The notes under the pieces were generated by a model that saw nothing but the letters and a program-made list of their open reading frames with translations, did not search any database and had not been told where the DNA came from. The position numbers were made by a program, and so were the translations under genes. Positions 24,516 to 33,872 of a stretch of DNA of 64,000 nt are shown here, one piece after another. Source of the stretch: an uncultured Paracoccaceae bacterium (lineage in GTDB: Bacteria > Pseudomonadota > Alphaproteobacteria > Rhodobacterales > Rhodobacteraceae); NCBI GenBank assembly GCA_947500775.1, contig CANMTD010000002.1:620001-684000 (forward strand), read 5' to 3'. Each line of letters opens with the position of its first letter. Within the stretch, counting starts at the first letter, position 1.

Positions 24516-26180
24516 TCAGCGCTGGCTGTTCTGCCAATCGGGATGAACCCAGGGCGCATCATTGGCAGCAGGCAAAGGCGTGCGGCCCAGAATATGGTCG
24601 GCGGCCTTTTCGCCGGTCATGATCGACGGGCCGTTCAGATTGCCATTGGTGATGCGCGGAAAGATCGAACTGTCGGCCAGCCGCAACCCCTCCACGCCGA
24701 TCACCCGGGTGTCGCTGTCAACTACGACCATTGGATCATCGCGCTGCCCCATCCGGGCGGTGCCGCAGGGGTGATAGGCGCTTTCGGCGTGTTCGCGGAT
24801 AAAGCTGTCAATCTCTTCATCCGACTGGATTTTTTCGCCGGGCTGGATTTCGGATTTGACATGGGGCGCAAAGGCGGGCTGGGCGAACACCTCGCGCGTC
24901 AGGCGGATGCATTGCCGGAAATCGGCCCAGTCCTGTTCGGTGGACATATAGTTGAACCGGATGCACGGCGGCGCCGCCGGATCGGCCGAACGCAGGGTCA
25001 CCGCCCCGCGCGACGGGCTGCGCATCGGGCCGACATGGGCCTGAAACCCGTGCCCTTCGGCGGCCACCTTGCCGTCATAGCGCACCGCCATCGGCAGGAA
25101 ATGATACTGGATATCGGGATAGTCCACCCCTGCCCGGCTGCGGATGAAGGCCGCACTTTCGAACTGGTTCGACGCCCCCAGCCCGGTCTTGGAAAACAGC
25201 CATTGCGCCCCGATCAGCGCCTTGCTGACAAGGTTCCAGTGTTTGTAGAGCGTGATCGGCTGTTTCGCCGCCATCTGCATATAGACCTCCAGGTGGTCCT
25301 GCAGGTTCTGGCCCACCCCCGGACGGTCGGCCACCACGTCGATCCCGTGTTCGGCCAGATGCGCGCCCGGACCAATGCCCGACAGCATCAACAGCTTGGG
25401 CGAGTTGATGGACGAGGCCGCAAGGATGACCTCGCGGTTGGCCTGCACCACCTCGACCCTACCGCCCCGGCGCACCTCGACCCCGGTGGCGCGGCCGTCG
25501 CGGATCACCACCCGCTGCGCCAGCGCCCGGATCAACGAACAGTTTTCGCGCCGCAACGCCGGTTTCAGATAGGCATTCGCCGCCGACCAGCGCCGCCCGT
25601 TCCAGACGGTCTGTTCCATCGGGCCGAAACCCTCTTGCTGCTGCCCGTTGTAATCGCCCGTCACCGGGTATCCGGCCTGCTGCCCGGCCTCGACAAAGGC
25701 CTGATACAGCGGGTTTGCGCGCGGGCCGCGCGTCACATGCAGCGGCCCGTCGGTGCCGCGCCATGCCGGATCGCCGCCATGGCCACCCGAATGCCACTGT
25801 TCCATCCGTTTGAAATAGGGCAGCACATCGGCATAGGACCAGCCATCGGCGCCGGAGGCCGCCCAATGGTCGAAATCGCGCGCGTGACCGCGCACATAGA
25901 CCATGCCGTTGATCGATGACGACCCGCCGATCACCTTGCCGCGCGGGGTGGCCAGCCGACGGTTGTTCAGATGCGGTTCGGGTTCGGAACTGAACCCCCA
26001 GTCATAGCGCCGCATGTTCATCGGATAGCTAAGCGCGGCAGGCATCTGGATGAACGGCCCCGCATCGGTGCCGCCATGTTCGATCACCAGAACCGAACGT
26101 CCCGCCTCGGCCAGCCGATAGGCAATCGCGCAGCCAGCCGAACCTGCGCCCACAATCACATAATCCGCCTGCATGGTCAT
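24516..26180 (-). CDS. betA: Choline dehydrogenase (GMC oxidoreductase)
   Basis: A 554-residue FAD enzyme oxidising choline to betaine aldehyde. The FAD motif is [19 protein letters not shown] at the N-terminus. The GMC signatures are [23 protein letters not shown] and [19 protein letters not shown]. The catalytic end is [12 protein letters not shown] and [21 protein letters not shown]. The length matches BetA. It is the last gene of betI-betB-betA on the minus strand, opposite the choXWV transporter, so substrate assignment from context is strong. Confidence 0.95.
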   Translation of the reverse strand: MTMQADYVIVGAGSAGCAIAYRLAEAGRSVLVIEHGGTDAGPFIQMPAALSYPMNMRRYDWGFSSEPEPHLNNRRLATPRGKVIGGSSSINGMVYVRGHARDFDHWAASGADGWSYADVLPYFKRMEQWHSGGHGGDPAWRGTDGPLHVTRGPRANPLYQAFVEAGQQAGYPVTGDYNGQQQEGFGPMEQTVWNGRRWSAANAYLKPALRRENCSLIRALAQRVVIRDGRATGVEVRRGGRVEVVQANREVILAASSINSPKLLMLSGIGPGAHLAEHGIDVVADRPGVGQNLQDHLEVYMQMAAKQPITLYKHWNLVSKALIGAQWLFSKTGLGASNQFESAAFIRSRAGVDYPDIQYHFLPMAVRYDGKVAAEGHGFQAHVGPMRSPSRGAVTLRSADPAAPPCIRFNYMSTEQDWADFRQCIRLTREVFAQPAFAPHVKSEIQPGEKIQSDEEIDSFIREHAESAYHPCGTARMGQRDDPMVVVDSDTRVIGVEGLRLADSSIFPRITNGNLNGPSIMTGEKAADHILGRTPLPAANDAPWVHPDWQNSQR

Positions 26181-26213
26181 ATCCGCGCACTTCTTTTTGC
26201 TGAAATTCCGGCG

Positions 26214-27668
26214 TCAGTAGGGCGCATCGACCGGCCCCATCGCGACATAGACCGATTTAAGCTGGCTGTAATGTTCGATCGCCGCCTTCGAATTCTCGCG
26301 CCCCACGCCGGACAGTTTGGCCCCGCCAAAGGGCGCCTCGACCGGAGCAAGGTTATAGGTGTTGATCCAGCACGATCCGGCCTCAAGCTGGCCGATCACC
26401 CGGTGGCCCCGGGTCAGATCGCGGGTAAAGACCCCCGCCGACAGGCCGAATTCGGTGGCATTGGCCCGCGCGATCACCTCGTCCTCATCGTCGAAATCCA
26501 GCACCGCCATGACCGGGCCGAAAATCTCTTCTCGGGCGATGGTCATGCCGTCGGTGACATCGGCAAAGACGGTGGGCGTCAGATAGAACCCGTCGCCGTC
26601 GATCCGCTGACCGCCGGTGATCAGCCGCGCGCCTTCGGCCTGTCCCTTTTCGATATAGCCCAGCACGATATCGCGCTGCGCGGCGGATACCATCGGGCCG
26701 AAATTCGTGGCCTCATCCATCGGATCGCCGATCACCGCGGCCTCGACCCGCTGTTTCAGCCGCGCCAGAAACCGTTCCTTGATGCCCTTTTGCACGAAGA
26801 CGCGGGTGCCGTTGGAACAGACCTGCCCCGAGGAATAGAAATTGCCCAGAATGGCGCCGCCCACCGCATCTTCGACATCCGCATCGTCAAAGACGATCAG
26901 GGGAGATTTGCCGCCCAGCTCCATCGTGACGTGTTTGATGCCTTGGGCGGCGGCGGCGTAAACCTTGCGCCCGGTGGGCACCGATCCGGTCAGCGACACC
27001 TTGTCGACGCGGGGGTCGGTGACCAGTGCCGCGCCCACATCGCCCCGCCCCTGAATGACGTTGAACAGCCCTGCGGGCAGCCCGGCCTCGTGCAGAATCT
27101 CGGCCACTTTCAGCGCCGACAGCGGCGTGGTTTCCGAAGGTTTGAACACCATCGAATTGCCGCAGGCCAGCGCGGGCGCGCCTTTCCAGCAGGCGATCTG
27201 GGTGGGATAGTTCCACGCCCCGATCCCCACGCAGACCCCCAAAGCTTCGCGCCGGGTATAGACGAAATCCTGCCCCAGCTGGATATGTTCACCGGTCAGC
27301 GACGCCGCCAGCCCGCCGAAATATTCCAGCGCGTCGGCACCCGAGGTCGCATCGGCCACCAGCGTTTCCTGCAACGGTTTGCCGGTGTCCAGCGTTTCCA
27401 GCTCCGACAGGGCGCGATTGCGGTCGCGGATCATATCGGCGGCCCGGCGCAGGATGCGGCCCCGTTCGGTGCCCGTCATCGCCGCCCAGACCGGTTGCGC
27501 CGCCTTTGCCGCAGCCAGCGCCTGATCGACAATCGCAGGCGTTGCGGCGTGCAGGGTCGCGATCACCGCGCCGGTTGCCGGGTATACGACATCAATCGCG
27601 GCGCCCGTGGCATCTTCGACATAGGCGCCATTGATGAAATGGCTGGCGGTGGGTTGTACGTTTTGCAT
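26214..27668 (-). CDS. betB: Betaine aldehyde dehydrogenase
   Basis: A 484-residue NAD(P)-dependent aldehyde dehydrogenase converting betaine aldehyde to glycine betaine. It has the catalytic Glu in [16 protein letters not shown], the catalytic Cys in [15 protein letters not shown], the cofactor motif [13 protein letters not shown], and the C-terminal [17 protein letters not shown] typical of BetB. It lies between betI and betA with short gaps, as in other alphaproteobacteria. The betaine made here can serve as osmolyte or as methyl donor. Confidence 0.95.
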   Translation of the reverse strand: MQNVQPTASHFINGAYVEDATGAAIDVVYPATGAVIATLHAATPAIVDQALAAAKAAQPVWAAMTGTERGRILRRAADMIRDRNRALSELETLDTGKPLQETLVADATSGADALEYFGGLAASLTGEHIQLGQDFVYTRREALGVCVGIGAWNYPTQIACWKGAPALACGNSMVFKPSETTPLSALKVAEILHEAGLPAGLFNVIQGRGDVGAALVTDPRVDKVSLTGSVPTGRKVYAAAAQGIKHVTMELGGKSPLIVFDDADVEDAVGGAILGNFYSSGQVCSNGTRVFVQKGIKERFLARLKQRVEAAVIGDPMDEATNFGPMVSAAQRDIVLGYIEKGQAEGARLITGGQRIDGDGFYLTPTVFADVTDGMTIAREEIFGPVMAVLDFDDEDEVIARANATEFGLSAGVFTRDLTRGHRVIGQLEAGSCWINTYNLAPVEAPFGGAKLSGVGRENSKAAIEHYSQLKSVYVAMGPVDAPY

Positions 27669-27709
27669 CTGCTAAGCCCTTTGGCGTCATGTTCCGTGAA
27701 AGATCGGGC

Positions 27710-28285
27710 CTAGCCCGCCAGTTGAAGATCCAGATATTCGGTCACCATCGCCATCGCCGCCGGGCCGTCTGGCCGCACCTCGTGCAGCGCGTGGCGGATG
27801 TAGAATCCGTCGATCATCGCGGCGATTCCCTGCGCCACGGGCTGCGCCCGACCGCCGATCAGGGGCCGCAGCCCATGCACCAGATTGGAATGCAGCCGCC
27901 GCTGGTAAACCCGCAGCAACCGCCGCGCCTGATCCGAGGTCTGCGCCTGCACATAGAAATTCAGCCAGGCGCTGATCACCTCGGGGTGGAAATTATCGGC
28001 GGCGAAACTGGCGTGAATGATCGCCTCCAGCCGGGCGCGCGGGGTCTTGGCCCCGGCCAGTTCGGCCCGCACCTGCCCGCCGTATTGCCCCAGGATATGG
28101 CGCATGGCGGCCAGAAATATCTGATCCTTGCCGCCAAAGTAATGATGCGCCAGCGCGCTGGACATGCCCGCGCGTTTGGCGATCTGGCTGACGGTCACGT
28201 CCAATGACCCCACCTGCCCGATTTCGGCAATCGTGGCTTTGATCAGGGCGTCCCGTCGGATAGGTTCCATTCCAAGCTTCGGCAT
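27710..28285 (-). CDS. betI: Choline-responsive TetR-family repressor BetI
   Basis: A 191-residue TetR-family repressor. The N-terminal DNA-binding helix-turn-helix is QVGSLDVTVSQIAKRAGMSSALAHHYFGGKDQIF, very close to BetI from other bacteria (MEPIRR start, HHYFGGK). Choline relieves repression of the bet genes. It is the first gene of betIBA, and a palindrome in the upstream region (28331-28344) is the probable operator shared with the divergent choX. Confidence 0.93.
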   Translation of the reverse strand: MPKLGMEPIRRDALIKATIAEIGQVGSLDVTVSQIAKRAGMSSALAHHYFGGKDQIFLAAMRHILGQYGGQVRAELAGAKTPRARLEAIIHASFAADNFHPEVISAWLNFYVQAQTSDQARRLLRVYQRRLHSNLVHGLRPLIGGRAQPVAQGIAAMIDGFYIRHALHEVRPDGPAAMAMVTEYLDLQLAG

Positions 28286-28330
28286 GCGTCATCCTGAAAT
28301 AACTTGCCAGATGAAGCTTGTTGGATTTTA

Positions 28331-28344
28331 ATTGACTCGTCAAT
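28331..28344. promoter_or_regulatory. Probable BetI operator
   Basis: ATTGAC-TC-GTCAAT is a perfect palindrome with the form of known BetI sites (ATTGA...TCAAT). It lies between betI and choX, 24 bases before the choX ATG, so one repressor could control both directions. Confidence 0.7.
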
Positions 28345-28367
28345 CAAGAAAACAGGGAACCACCATC

Positions 28368-29285
28368 ATGACCATCAGAACAATGCTGTCCGCGCTCGCG
28401 CTGTCTGCCGTGGCCGGACAAGCCTTTGCCGCCTGCGACAAGGTCACCTTTTCCGACGTGGGCTGGACCGACATCACGACAACGACATCGGCCACCAAAC
28501 ATGTGCTGGAGGCTTTGGGTTATGATGTCAGCCTGAAGGTCATCTCGGTGCCGGTGACATTCTCGTCGCTGGGCAGCGACGATGTGGACGTGTTCCTTGG
28601 CAACTGGATGCCCGCCCAGACCGGCGCCATCACCCCCTATCTGGAAAGCGGCGAGATCGAACAGGTCGCCGTGAACCTTGAGGGCACCAAATACACGCTG
28701 GCCGTGCCGACATACCTGTATGACGCGGGCCTGAAAACCTATGCCGATATCGCCACCTTCCGCGAAGGTCTGGACGAAAAGATCTATGGCATCGAACCCG
28801 GCAACGAAGGCAACGCCTATCTGGTCAGCCTGGCCGAGGAAAACAAATTCGGCCTTGAAGGGTTCGAAGTGGTCGAAAGTTCCGAACAGGGTATGCTGGC
28901 GCAGGTGCGCCGCCTGTACGACAAACAGGAACCGGTCGTCTTTCTGGGCTGGGAACCGCATCCGATGAACGCCAACTTCTCGCTGAAATACCTGACCGGC
29001 GGCGAAGATTTCTTTGGCGGCGAAGGTGTGGTCTATACCACCACCCGCAAAGGATACAGCGCGGAATGCCCGAACGTCGGCAAGCTGCTGAGCAACCTGA
29101 AATTCACCCTGGCCATGGAAAACGAAATCATGGGCAAGATCCTGGATGACGGGGAAGAGGCTGACGACGCCACGATGGCCTGGCTGAAAGCCAACCCCGA
29201 AATTCTGGACGGCTGGCTGGCCGGTGTCACCACGAAAGACGGCGGTGACGGTCTGGCGGCCGTGAAAACGGCCTTCGGTCTCTGA
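28368..29285 (+). CDS. choX: Choline ABC transporter substrate-binding protein
   Basis: A 305-residue periplasmic protein with a Sec signal (TMLSALALSAVAGQAFAACDK). The OpuAC/ChoX core is recognisable in VGWTDITTTTSATKHVLEALGY, VDVFLGNWMPAQTGAI and VFLGWEPHPMNANFSLKYLTGG, which carry the aromatic cage residues for quaternary amines. It is the first gene of choXWV, divergent from betI and behind the BetI palindrome. AGGGAA precedes the ATG at 28368; an upstream in-frame start would add 12 residues before the signal. Confidence 0.93.
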   Translation: MTIRTMLSALALSAVAGQAFAACDKVTFSDVGWTDITTTTSATKHVLEALGYDVSLKVISVPVTFSSLGSDDVDVFLGNWMPAQTGAITPYLESGEIEQVAVNLEGTKYTLAVPTYLYDAGLKTYADIATFREGLDEKIYGIEPGNEGNAYLVSLAEENKFGLEGFEVVESSEQGMLAQVRRLYDKQEPVVFLGWEPHPMNANFSLKYLTGGEDFFGGEGVVYTTTRKGYSAECPNVGKLLSNLKFTLAMENEIMGKILDDGEEADDATMAWLKANPEILDGWLAGVTTKDGGDGLAAVKTAFGL

Positions 29286-29292
29286 TCCCGCG

Positions 29293-29329
29293 AAAACCGC
29301 CCCGCAGCTTGCTGACGGGGCGGTTTTTC
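29293..29329 (+). terminator. Attenuator hairpin between choX and choW
   Basis: AAAACCGCCCCG and CGGGGCGGTTTT form a 12-bp stem followed by T residues, within the 83-base choX-choW gap. It should reduce read-through so that the binding protein is made in excess. Confidence 0.8.
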
Positions 29330-29368
29330 TATGTGACAGTCAAATAACAAGAAACAACGGGGACCGGT

Positions 29369-30205
29369 ATGGACTGGCTTACGGAAACGAAAATACCGGT
29401 CGGGAAAACGGCCAAGGTCATATTCGAATGGCTGCAGTCGCATGGGGCGGTGTTCTTTGACGCGATGGCCGCCGCGATGGAGTGGCTGATCGAGGCCTTT
29501 CTGTGGGTCCTGCAAACGCCCCACCCTTTCGTCATCATCGCCTGTTTCGTGGCGCTGACATGGGTGTTGCAGCGCAGCTGGAAAACCTGCCTGTTCATCG
29601 CGCTTGGGTTCCTGTTCATCCTCAATCAGGGCTATTGGGAGGAAACAACCGAAAGCCTGACGCTGGTCCTGTCGGCCTGTGTGGTCTGCATGGCGATCGG
29701 CGTGCCGATCGGGATCGCGGCGGCGCATCGCCCGCGGCTCTATACCTATATGCGCCCGGTTCTTGACCTGATGCAGACCCTGCCGACCTTCGTCTATCTT
29801 ATTCCGGCGATTGTGTTTTTCGGCATCGGCATGGTGCCGGGGCTGATCGCCACCGTGATCTTCGTGGTGCCCGCGCCGATCCGGCTGACCCATCTGGGCG
29901 TGTCCTCGACCCCCCAGCCGCTGCTAGAGGCCGCGCGCGCCTTTGGCGCCACCCCGCGCCAGACCCTGCTGAAGGTCGAACTGCCCTATGCGGTGCCCCA
30001 GATCATGGCCGGGCTGAACCAGACGATCATGCTGTCGCTCAGCATGGTGGTGATCGCCGCATTGGTCGGCGCCGACGGGCTGGGCGTGCCGGTGGTGCGC
30101 GCGCTTAATCAGGTCAACACGGCCCTTGGGTTCGAAAGTGGCTTCATCATCGTGGTGGTCGCGATCATGCTGGACCGGATGTTGCGCAAGGAGGCGCCGA
30201 AATGA
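29369..30205 (+). CDS. choW: Choline ABC transporter permease
   Basis: A 278-residue inner-membrane subunit with six or seven helices. The EAA loop is EAARAFGATPRQTLLKVELPYAVPQIMAGLN, and the family segment MQTLPTFVYLIPAIVFFGIG is typical of ProW/ChoW permeases. It overlaps choV by four bases (ATGA). The ribosome site is a GGGGACC run before the ATG. Confidence 0.93.
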   Translation: MDWLTETKIPVGKTAKVIFEWLQSHGAVFFDAMAAAMEWLIEAFLWVLQTPHPFVIIACFVALTWVLQRSWKTCLFIALGFLFILNQGYWEETTESLTLVLSACVVCMAIGVPIGIAAAHRPRLYTYMRPVLDLMQTLPTFVYLIPAIVFFGIGMVPGLIATVIFVVPAPIRLTHLGVSSTPQPLLEAARAFGATPRQTLLKVELPYAVPQIMAGLNQTIMLSLSMVVIAALVGADGLGVPVVRALNQVNTALGFESGFIIVVVAIMLDRMLRKEAPK

Positions 30206-31227
30206 GCACTGCAGTTTCCTTTCAGAATGTCTCGATCGTGTTTGGCGACAAGCCGGACAGCGCCCTGCCCCTGATGGACCAGATGCAAAGCCGCGCCGAG
30301 GTGCAGCAGGCCACCGGTCAGGTGCTGGGCGTGCATGATTGTTCGCTGGATGTGGCAACGGGCGAAATCCTGGTGCTGATGGGCCTGTCGGGGTCCGGCA
30401 AATCCACCCTGCTGCGCGGCGTCAACGGGCTGAACCCGGTGATCCGCGGCAAGGTGACGGTCAATGACGGCACCGAAATGGTGGATATCACCAACGCCGA
30501 TCCCGCCACCCTGCGCCGCATGCGCCTGCACCATATCGCGATGGTGTTTCAGCAATTCGGGCTGCTGCCCTGGCGCACGGTGCGCGAAAACGTCGGTCTG
30601 GGGCTGGAACTGGACGGCATCACCAAGCCCGAGCGCGCAGCCAAGGTCGACGAACAACTGGCGCTGGTGGGCCTGTCGGACTGGGCCGACCGCAAGGTGG
30701 GCGAACTGTCGGGCGGCATGCAGCAACGCGTGGGGCTGGCCCGCGCCTTTGTGACCGAGGCGCCGATCCTGTTGATGGATGAACCGTTTTCGGCGCTGGA
30801 CCCGCTGATCCGCGCCCGGTTGCAGGACGAATTGATCGAGCTGCAGCAGAAACTGCGCCGCACCATCATCTTTGTCAGCCACGATCTGGACGAGGCGTTC
30901 AAGATCGGCGACCGGATCGCGATCATGGAAGGCGGGCGGATCGTGCAATGCGGCACCCCGCAGGAAATCTTTTCGAACCCGACCAACGAATACGTCGCCG
31001 ATTTCGTGGCCCATATGAACCCGCTGGGGGTGCTCTGTGCCCAGGACGTGATGGAACCGGCCACCGGCACCCCTGCCCTGACCGTCGGCCCCCGGGCCGA
31101 GATTCAGGACGTGATGCAATCGGTCATGCAGACCGGCCAGCCGGTCGGTGTGGTGGACGATGGCACCCTGCTGGGGCAGATCACCAAGGACGGCGTGCTG
31201 GCCAAACTGCTGGACCCGCGGGGATAG
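30202..31227 (+). CDS. choV: Choline ABC transporter ATP-binding protein
   Basis: A 341-residue ATPase. Walker A is GLSGSGKST, the Q-loop lies in VFQQFGLLPWRTV, the signature is LSGGMQQRVGLARA, and Walker B is ILLMDEPFSALDP. The N-terminal segment before Walker A is long (about 50 residues), which is usual in ChoV/ProV-type proteins. The C-terminal region (EIQDVMQSVMQTGQPVGVVDDGTLLGQITKD) is a reduced CBS-like module. It powers choline import with ChoX and ChoW. Confidence 0.93.
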   Translation: MSTAVSFQNVSIVFGDKPDSALPLMDQMQSRAEVQQATGQVLGVHDCSLDVATGEILVLMGLSGSGKSTLLRGVNGLNPVIRGKVTVNDGTEMVDITNADPATLRRMRLHHIAMVFQQFGLLPWRTVRENVGLGLELDGITKPERAAKVDEQLALVGLSDWADRKVGELSGGMQQRVGLARAFVTEAPILLMDEPFSALDPLIRARLQDELIELQQKLRRTIIFVSHDLDEAFKIGDRIAIMEGGRIVQCGTPQEIFSNPTNEYVADFVAHMNPLGVLCAQDVMEPATGTPALTVGPRAEIQDVMQSVMQTGQPVGVVDDGTLLGQITKDGVLAKLLDPRG

Positions 31228-31543
31228 GATCGCGGCCTGATACATCCCGGACGGGCACCCGCAGGCCCATCCCATGCCCTGCACGGGCGCTGGCGAACCG
31301 CCCCACGCAGGGGGCGGTTCCCTGAAACGGCAGATGGACGCCCGGTTTCTTTTCACGACACAGGCCGCCCCCTGCGCCAGTCAGGCCGGAAACCACCCGC
31401 CATTGCCCCAAAACCACCCGATATGCGCCGTTTTCATGATCTTCATGACGATTATTAATTTGCCAATCCGTGACGATCGTGGCATCGCTCCGGCCCATAA
31501 GCGGCGGTAGGGCCGCTTGTTGCATTTCTGGAAGGACCCCATC
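31228..31543. other. Intergenic region between choV and the methionine synthase gene
   Basis: This 316-base gap contains a 10-bp GC hairpin after choV (31295-31304 with 31311-31320) without a T-tract, an AT-rich stretch near 31445-31470 that may hold a promoter, and a small hairpin near the next start (31499-31518). Short open frames here have no ribosome site and are not called. No SAM or cobalamin aptamer was recognised. Confidence 0.45.
31499..31518 (+). promoter_or_regulatory. Leader hairpin before the methionine synthase gene
   Basis: AAGCGGC and GCCGCTT pair perfectly around a six-base loop, 11 bases upstream of the GGAAGGA ribosome site. It may be part of a leader control element or a plain mRNA stem. 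Confidence 0.3.
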
Positions 31544-32557
31544 ATGAGCGATGTTCTCTCTCGCCTGCTTGAAACGCGCGATTGGCTGCTGGCCGATGGC
31601 GCCACGGGGACCAACCTGTTCAACATGGGGCTCAGTTCCGGCGACGCGCCCGAGATGTGGAATATCGACGAACCGGAAAAGATCCGCGCGCTGTACAAGG
31701 GCTCGGTCGATGCGGGGTCGGATATCTTTCTGACCAACAGCTTTGGCGGCAACGCGTCGCGGATGAAACTGCATGGCGCCGAAAACCGCGTGCGCGAATT
31801 GAACCGCGCCGCCGCCGAACTGGGGCGCGAGGTGGCCGATGCCTCGGGGCGCACAGTGGTTGTGGCCGGGTCGATCGGCCCGACCGGCGAGATCATGGAA
31901 CCGATGGGCACCCTGTCTTACAAGGGCGCGGTCGAAATGTTCCACGAACAGGCCGAGGGGCTGAAAGAGGGCGGCGCCGATGTGCTGTGGGCGGAAACCA
32001 TTTCCGCCGCCGAAGAATACAAAGCCGCGGGCGAGGCCGCGATGCTGGCCGGCATGCCCTGGTGCGGCACGATGAGCTTCGACACCGCAGGCCGCACCAT
32101 GATGGGGCTGACCTCGGCCGCGATGGTCGAAATGGTCGAAAAGCTGGACCACCCGCCGCTGGCCTTTGGCGCCAACTGCGGGGTTGGGGCCGCCGACCTG
32201 CTGCGCACGGTTCTGGGATTTGCCGCCGCGGGCACCGAACGGCCGCTGATCGCCAAGGGCAACGCCGGTATCCCGAAATATGTCGACGGGCACATCCATT
32301 ATGACGGCACGCCCGAACTGATGGCCGATTATGCCGTGCTGGCCCGCGATTGCGGCGTCACCATCATCGGCGGCTGCTGCGGCACCACGCCGGAACATCT
32401 GGTGGCGATGCGCGCCGCGCTGGAAACCCGGCCGCGCGGACCGCGCCCGACGCTGGAACAGATCACCGATGCGCTTGGCGGGTTTTCCTCGGCCTCGGAT
32501 GGCACGGATGACACCGCCGAGGCGCCGGTGCGCACCCGCCGCCGCCGGCGCGGCTGA
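31544..32557 (+). CDS. Homocysteine S-methyltransferase component of a split cobalamin methionine synthase
   Basis: A 337-residue Hcy-binding domain protein. Key features are LADGATGTNLFNMGL, FLTNSFGGNASRM, the zinc cysteine in FGANCGVGAADLL and the cysteine pair in IIGGCCGTTPEH. The C-terminal 35 residues are a low-complexity basic tail (RTRRRRRG). In roseobacters such as Phaeobacter, methionine synthase is known to be split into homocysteine-, B12- and pterin-binding proteins. The B12-binding partner is 1.3 kb away, supporting that role. The alternative is a betaine-homocysteine methyltransferase, which is attractive beside bet/cho genes. GGAAGGA decides the start at 31544. Confidence 0.8.
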   Translation: MSDVLSRLLETRDWLLADGATGTNLFNMGLSSGDAPEMWNIDEPEKIRALYKGSVDAGSDIFLTNSFGGNASRMKLHGAENRVRELNRAAAELGREVADASGRTVVVAGSIGPTGEIMEPMGTLSYKGAVEMFHEQAEGLKEGGADVLWAETISAAEEYKAAGEAAMLAGMPWCGTMSFDTAGRTMMGLTSAAMVEMVEKLDHPPLAFGANCGVGAADLLRTVLGFAAAGTERPLIAKGNAGIPKYVDGHIHYDGTPELMADYAVLARDCGVTIIGGCCGTTPEHLVAMRAALETRPRGPRPTLEQITDALGGFSSASDGTDDTAEAPVRTRRRRRG

Positions 32558-32576
32558 TCACGGGGGAAACCCGATG

Positions 32577-33668
32577 TCAGAACAGGGACAATTGATCGCC
32601 GATCCGGGGCGGCACGGCGAATTGCGCGCAATCCAGTTGCGGCAGGTCGCGGTCCAGACCCAGCCTGCGCACGGCGGTCTTGAACCGGGCCGACACCATC
32701 GCGGCATAGGCGCCTTCGCCCCGCATGCGTTTGCCCCAGGCCGCATCGTAGTCGCGCCCGCCGTGCATTTCGCGCAGCCGGGCCATGATCCGCGCGGCAC
32801 GGCCGGGGTATTGTTCGGCCAGCCATTCCTGAAACAGCAGCGACACCTCATGCGGCAGGCGCAGCATGATCCAGCTGGCCGCCACGGCGCCCGCATCGCG
32901 CCCGGCCTGCAGGATCGACTCAAGCTCGTGATCGCTGAGTGCGGGGATCATCGGCGAAGCCATGATCCGCACCACGCACCCGGCATCCGCCAGCGCCCGG
33001 ATCACCGCCAGACGGCGGGCGGGCGACGGCACGCGGGGCTCCATCGCGCGCGACAGGCCGGGATCCAGCGTGGTCACCGAAACCCCCACCCGCACCAGGT
33101 TGCGCCGCGCCATGCGCCCCAGAATATCAAGGTCGCGTTCGATCAGCGTGCCCTTGGTCACGATGGCAACCGGGTGGCCGAACGCCTCCAGCACCTCCAG
33201 CAGGCCGCGCATGATCCGGTGCGTCTTTTCAATGGGTTGATAGGGGTCGGTATTGGTGCCGATGGCCAGGGTGCGCGGGCGATACCCTTTGGCCGCCAGT
33301 TGCCGCGCCAGAACCTGCGGCGCATCGGGGCGGGCAATCAGCCGGGTTTCGAAATCCAGCCCCGGCGACATCCCCAGATAGGCATGGGTCGGGCGCGCAA
33401 AACAATAGACGCAGCCGTGTTCGCAGCCCCGGTAGGGGTTCACCGACCGGTCGAACGGCAGGTCGGGCGATTTGTTGTAACTGATCACGCTGCGCGGCGC
33501 CTCGATGCTGACCTCGGTGCGCAGCGGCGGCAGCTCCTCTTCCAGACAGTTCCAGCCGTCATCCGCCGCGACATGCGCCAGCCGTTCAAACCGGCCGGTG
33601 CGATTGCTGGCGGTTCCCCGGCCGCGCCGGCGGCTTGGATCAATGTCATGGCGTTCATGGTCGGACAT
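32577..33668 (-). CDS. Radical SAM protein, PA0069/spore-photoproduct-lyase-like family
   Basis: A 363-residue radical SAM enzyme. The cluster motif is GCEHGCVYCFARP (CxxxCxxC), followed by THAYLGMSPGLDFETRL and LAIGTNTDPYQPIEKTHRIMRGLLE. The family is related to spore photoproduct lyase, and its reaction is not settled. A LexA-type box lies directly before the ATG at 33668, which suggests SOS induction and a DNA-damage role. An ATG 18 bases upstream would place the box inside the coding region and is less likely. It lies on the opposite strand between the two methionine synthase genes. Confidence 0.85.
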   Translation of the reverse strand: MSDHERHDIDPSRRRGRGTASNRTGRFERLAHVAADDGWNCLEEELPPLRTEVSIEAPRSVISYNKSPDLPFDRSVNPYRGCEHGCVYCFARPTHAYLGMSPGLDFETRLIARPDAPQVLARQLAAKGYRPRTLAIGTNTDPYQPIEKTHRIMRGLLEVLEAFGHPVAIVTKGTLIERDLDILGRMARRNLVRVGVSVTTLDPGLSRAMEPRVPSPARRLAVIRALADAGCVVRIMASPMIPALSDHELESILQAGRDAGAVAASWIMLRLPHEVSLLFQEWLAEQYPGRAARIMARLREMHGGRDYDAAWGKRMRGEGAYAAMVSARFKTAVRRLGLDRDLPQLDCAQFAVPPRIGDQLSLF

Positions 33669-33669
33669 G

Positions 33670-33684
33670 GAACAAATGTAGAAC
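33670..33684 (-). promoter_or_regulatory. LexA box upstream of the radical SAM gene
   Basis: On the minus strand GTTC-TACATTT-GTTC fits the alphaproteobacterial LexA consensus GTTC-N7-GTTC exactly. It ends one base before the chosen ATG, so bound LexA would block transcription or cover the ribosome-binding region. Confidence 0.65.
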
Positions 33685-33872
33685 ATTTATTCCCGTGGCG
33701 CCAGCACGCCCTGCCCGAAACCAACAAAAATTTCCACATCCCGGGCGCCATGCGTCGGTTGTGGCGCGCCCAAGGTCGCAATACGCCAAGTTTACCTGCG
33801 ACAAAAAAGACATCAAAACAGAAACACCCCAGCTTGCGCGTCGCAAGCGGGCCCAATTCAGGGATTTGACCG

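Noticed and set aside
31274-31510. 78-codon open frame between choV and the homocysteine methyltransferase gene
   Set aside because: It starts inside the GC hairpin after choV, lacks a ribosome site and resembles no protein.
31228-31543. SAM, SAH or cobalamin riboswitch upstream of the methionine synthase gene
   Set aside because: No conserved core of these aptamers was recognised. Only small hairpins are visible.
32577-33668. The radical SAM gene as part of the methionine synthase system because it lies between its genes
   Set aside because: It is on the opposite strand, has its own LexA box and belongs to a family without known link to cobalamin.
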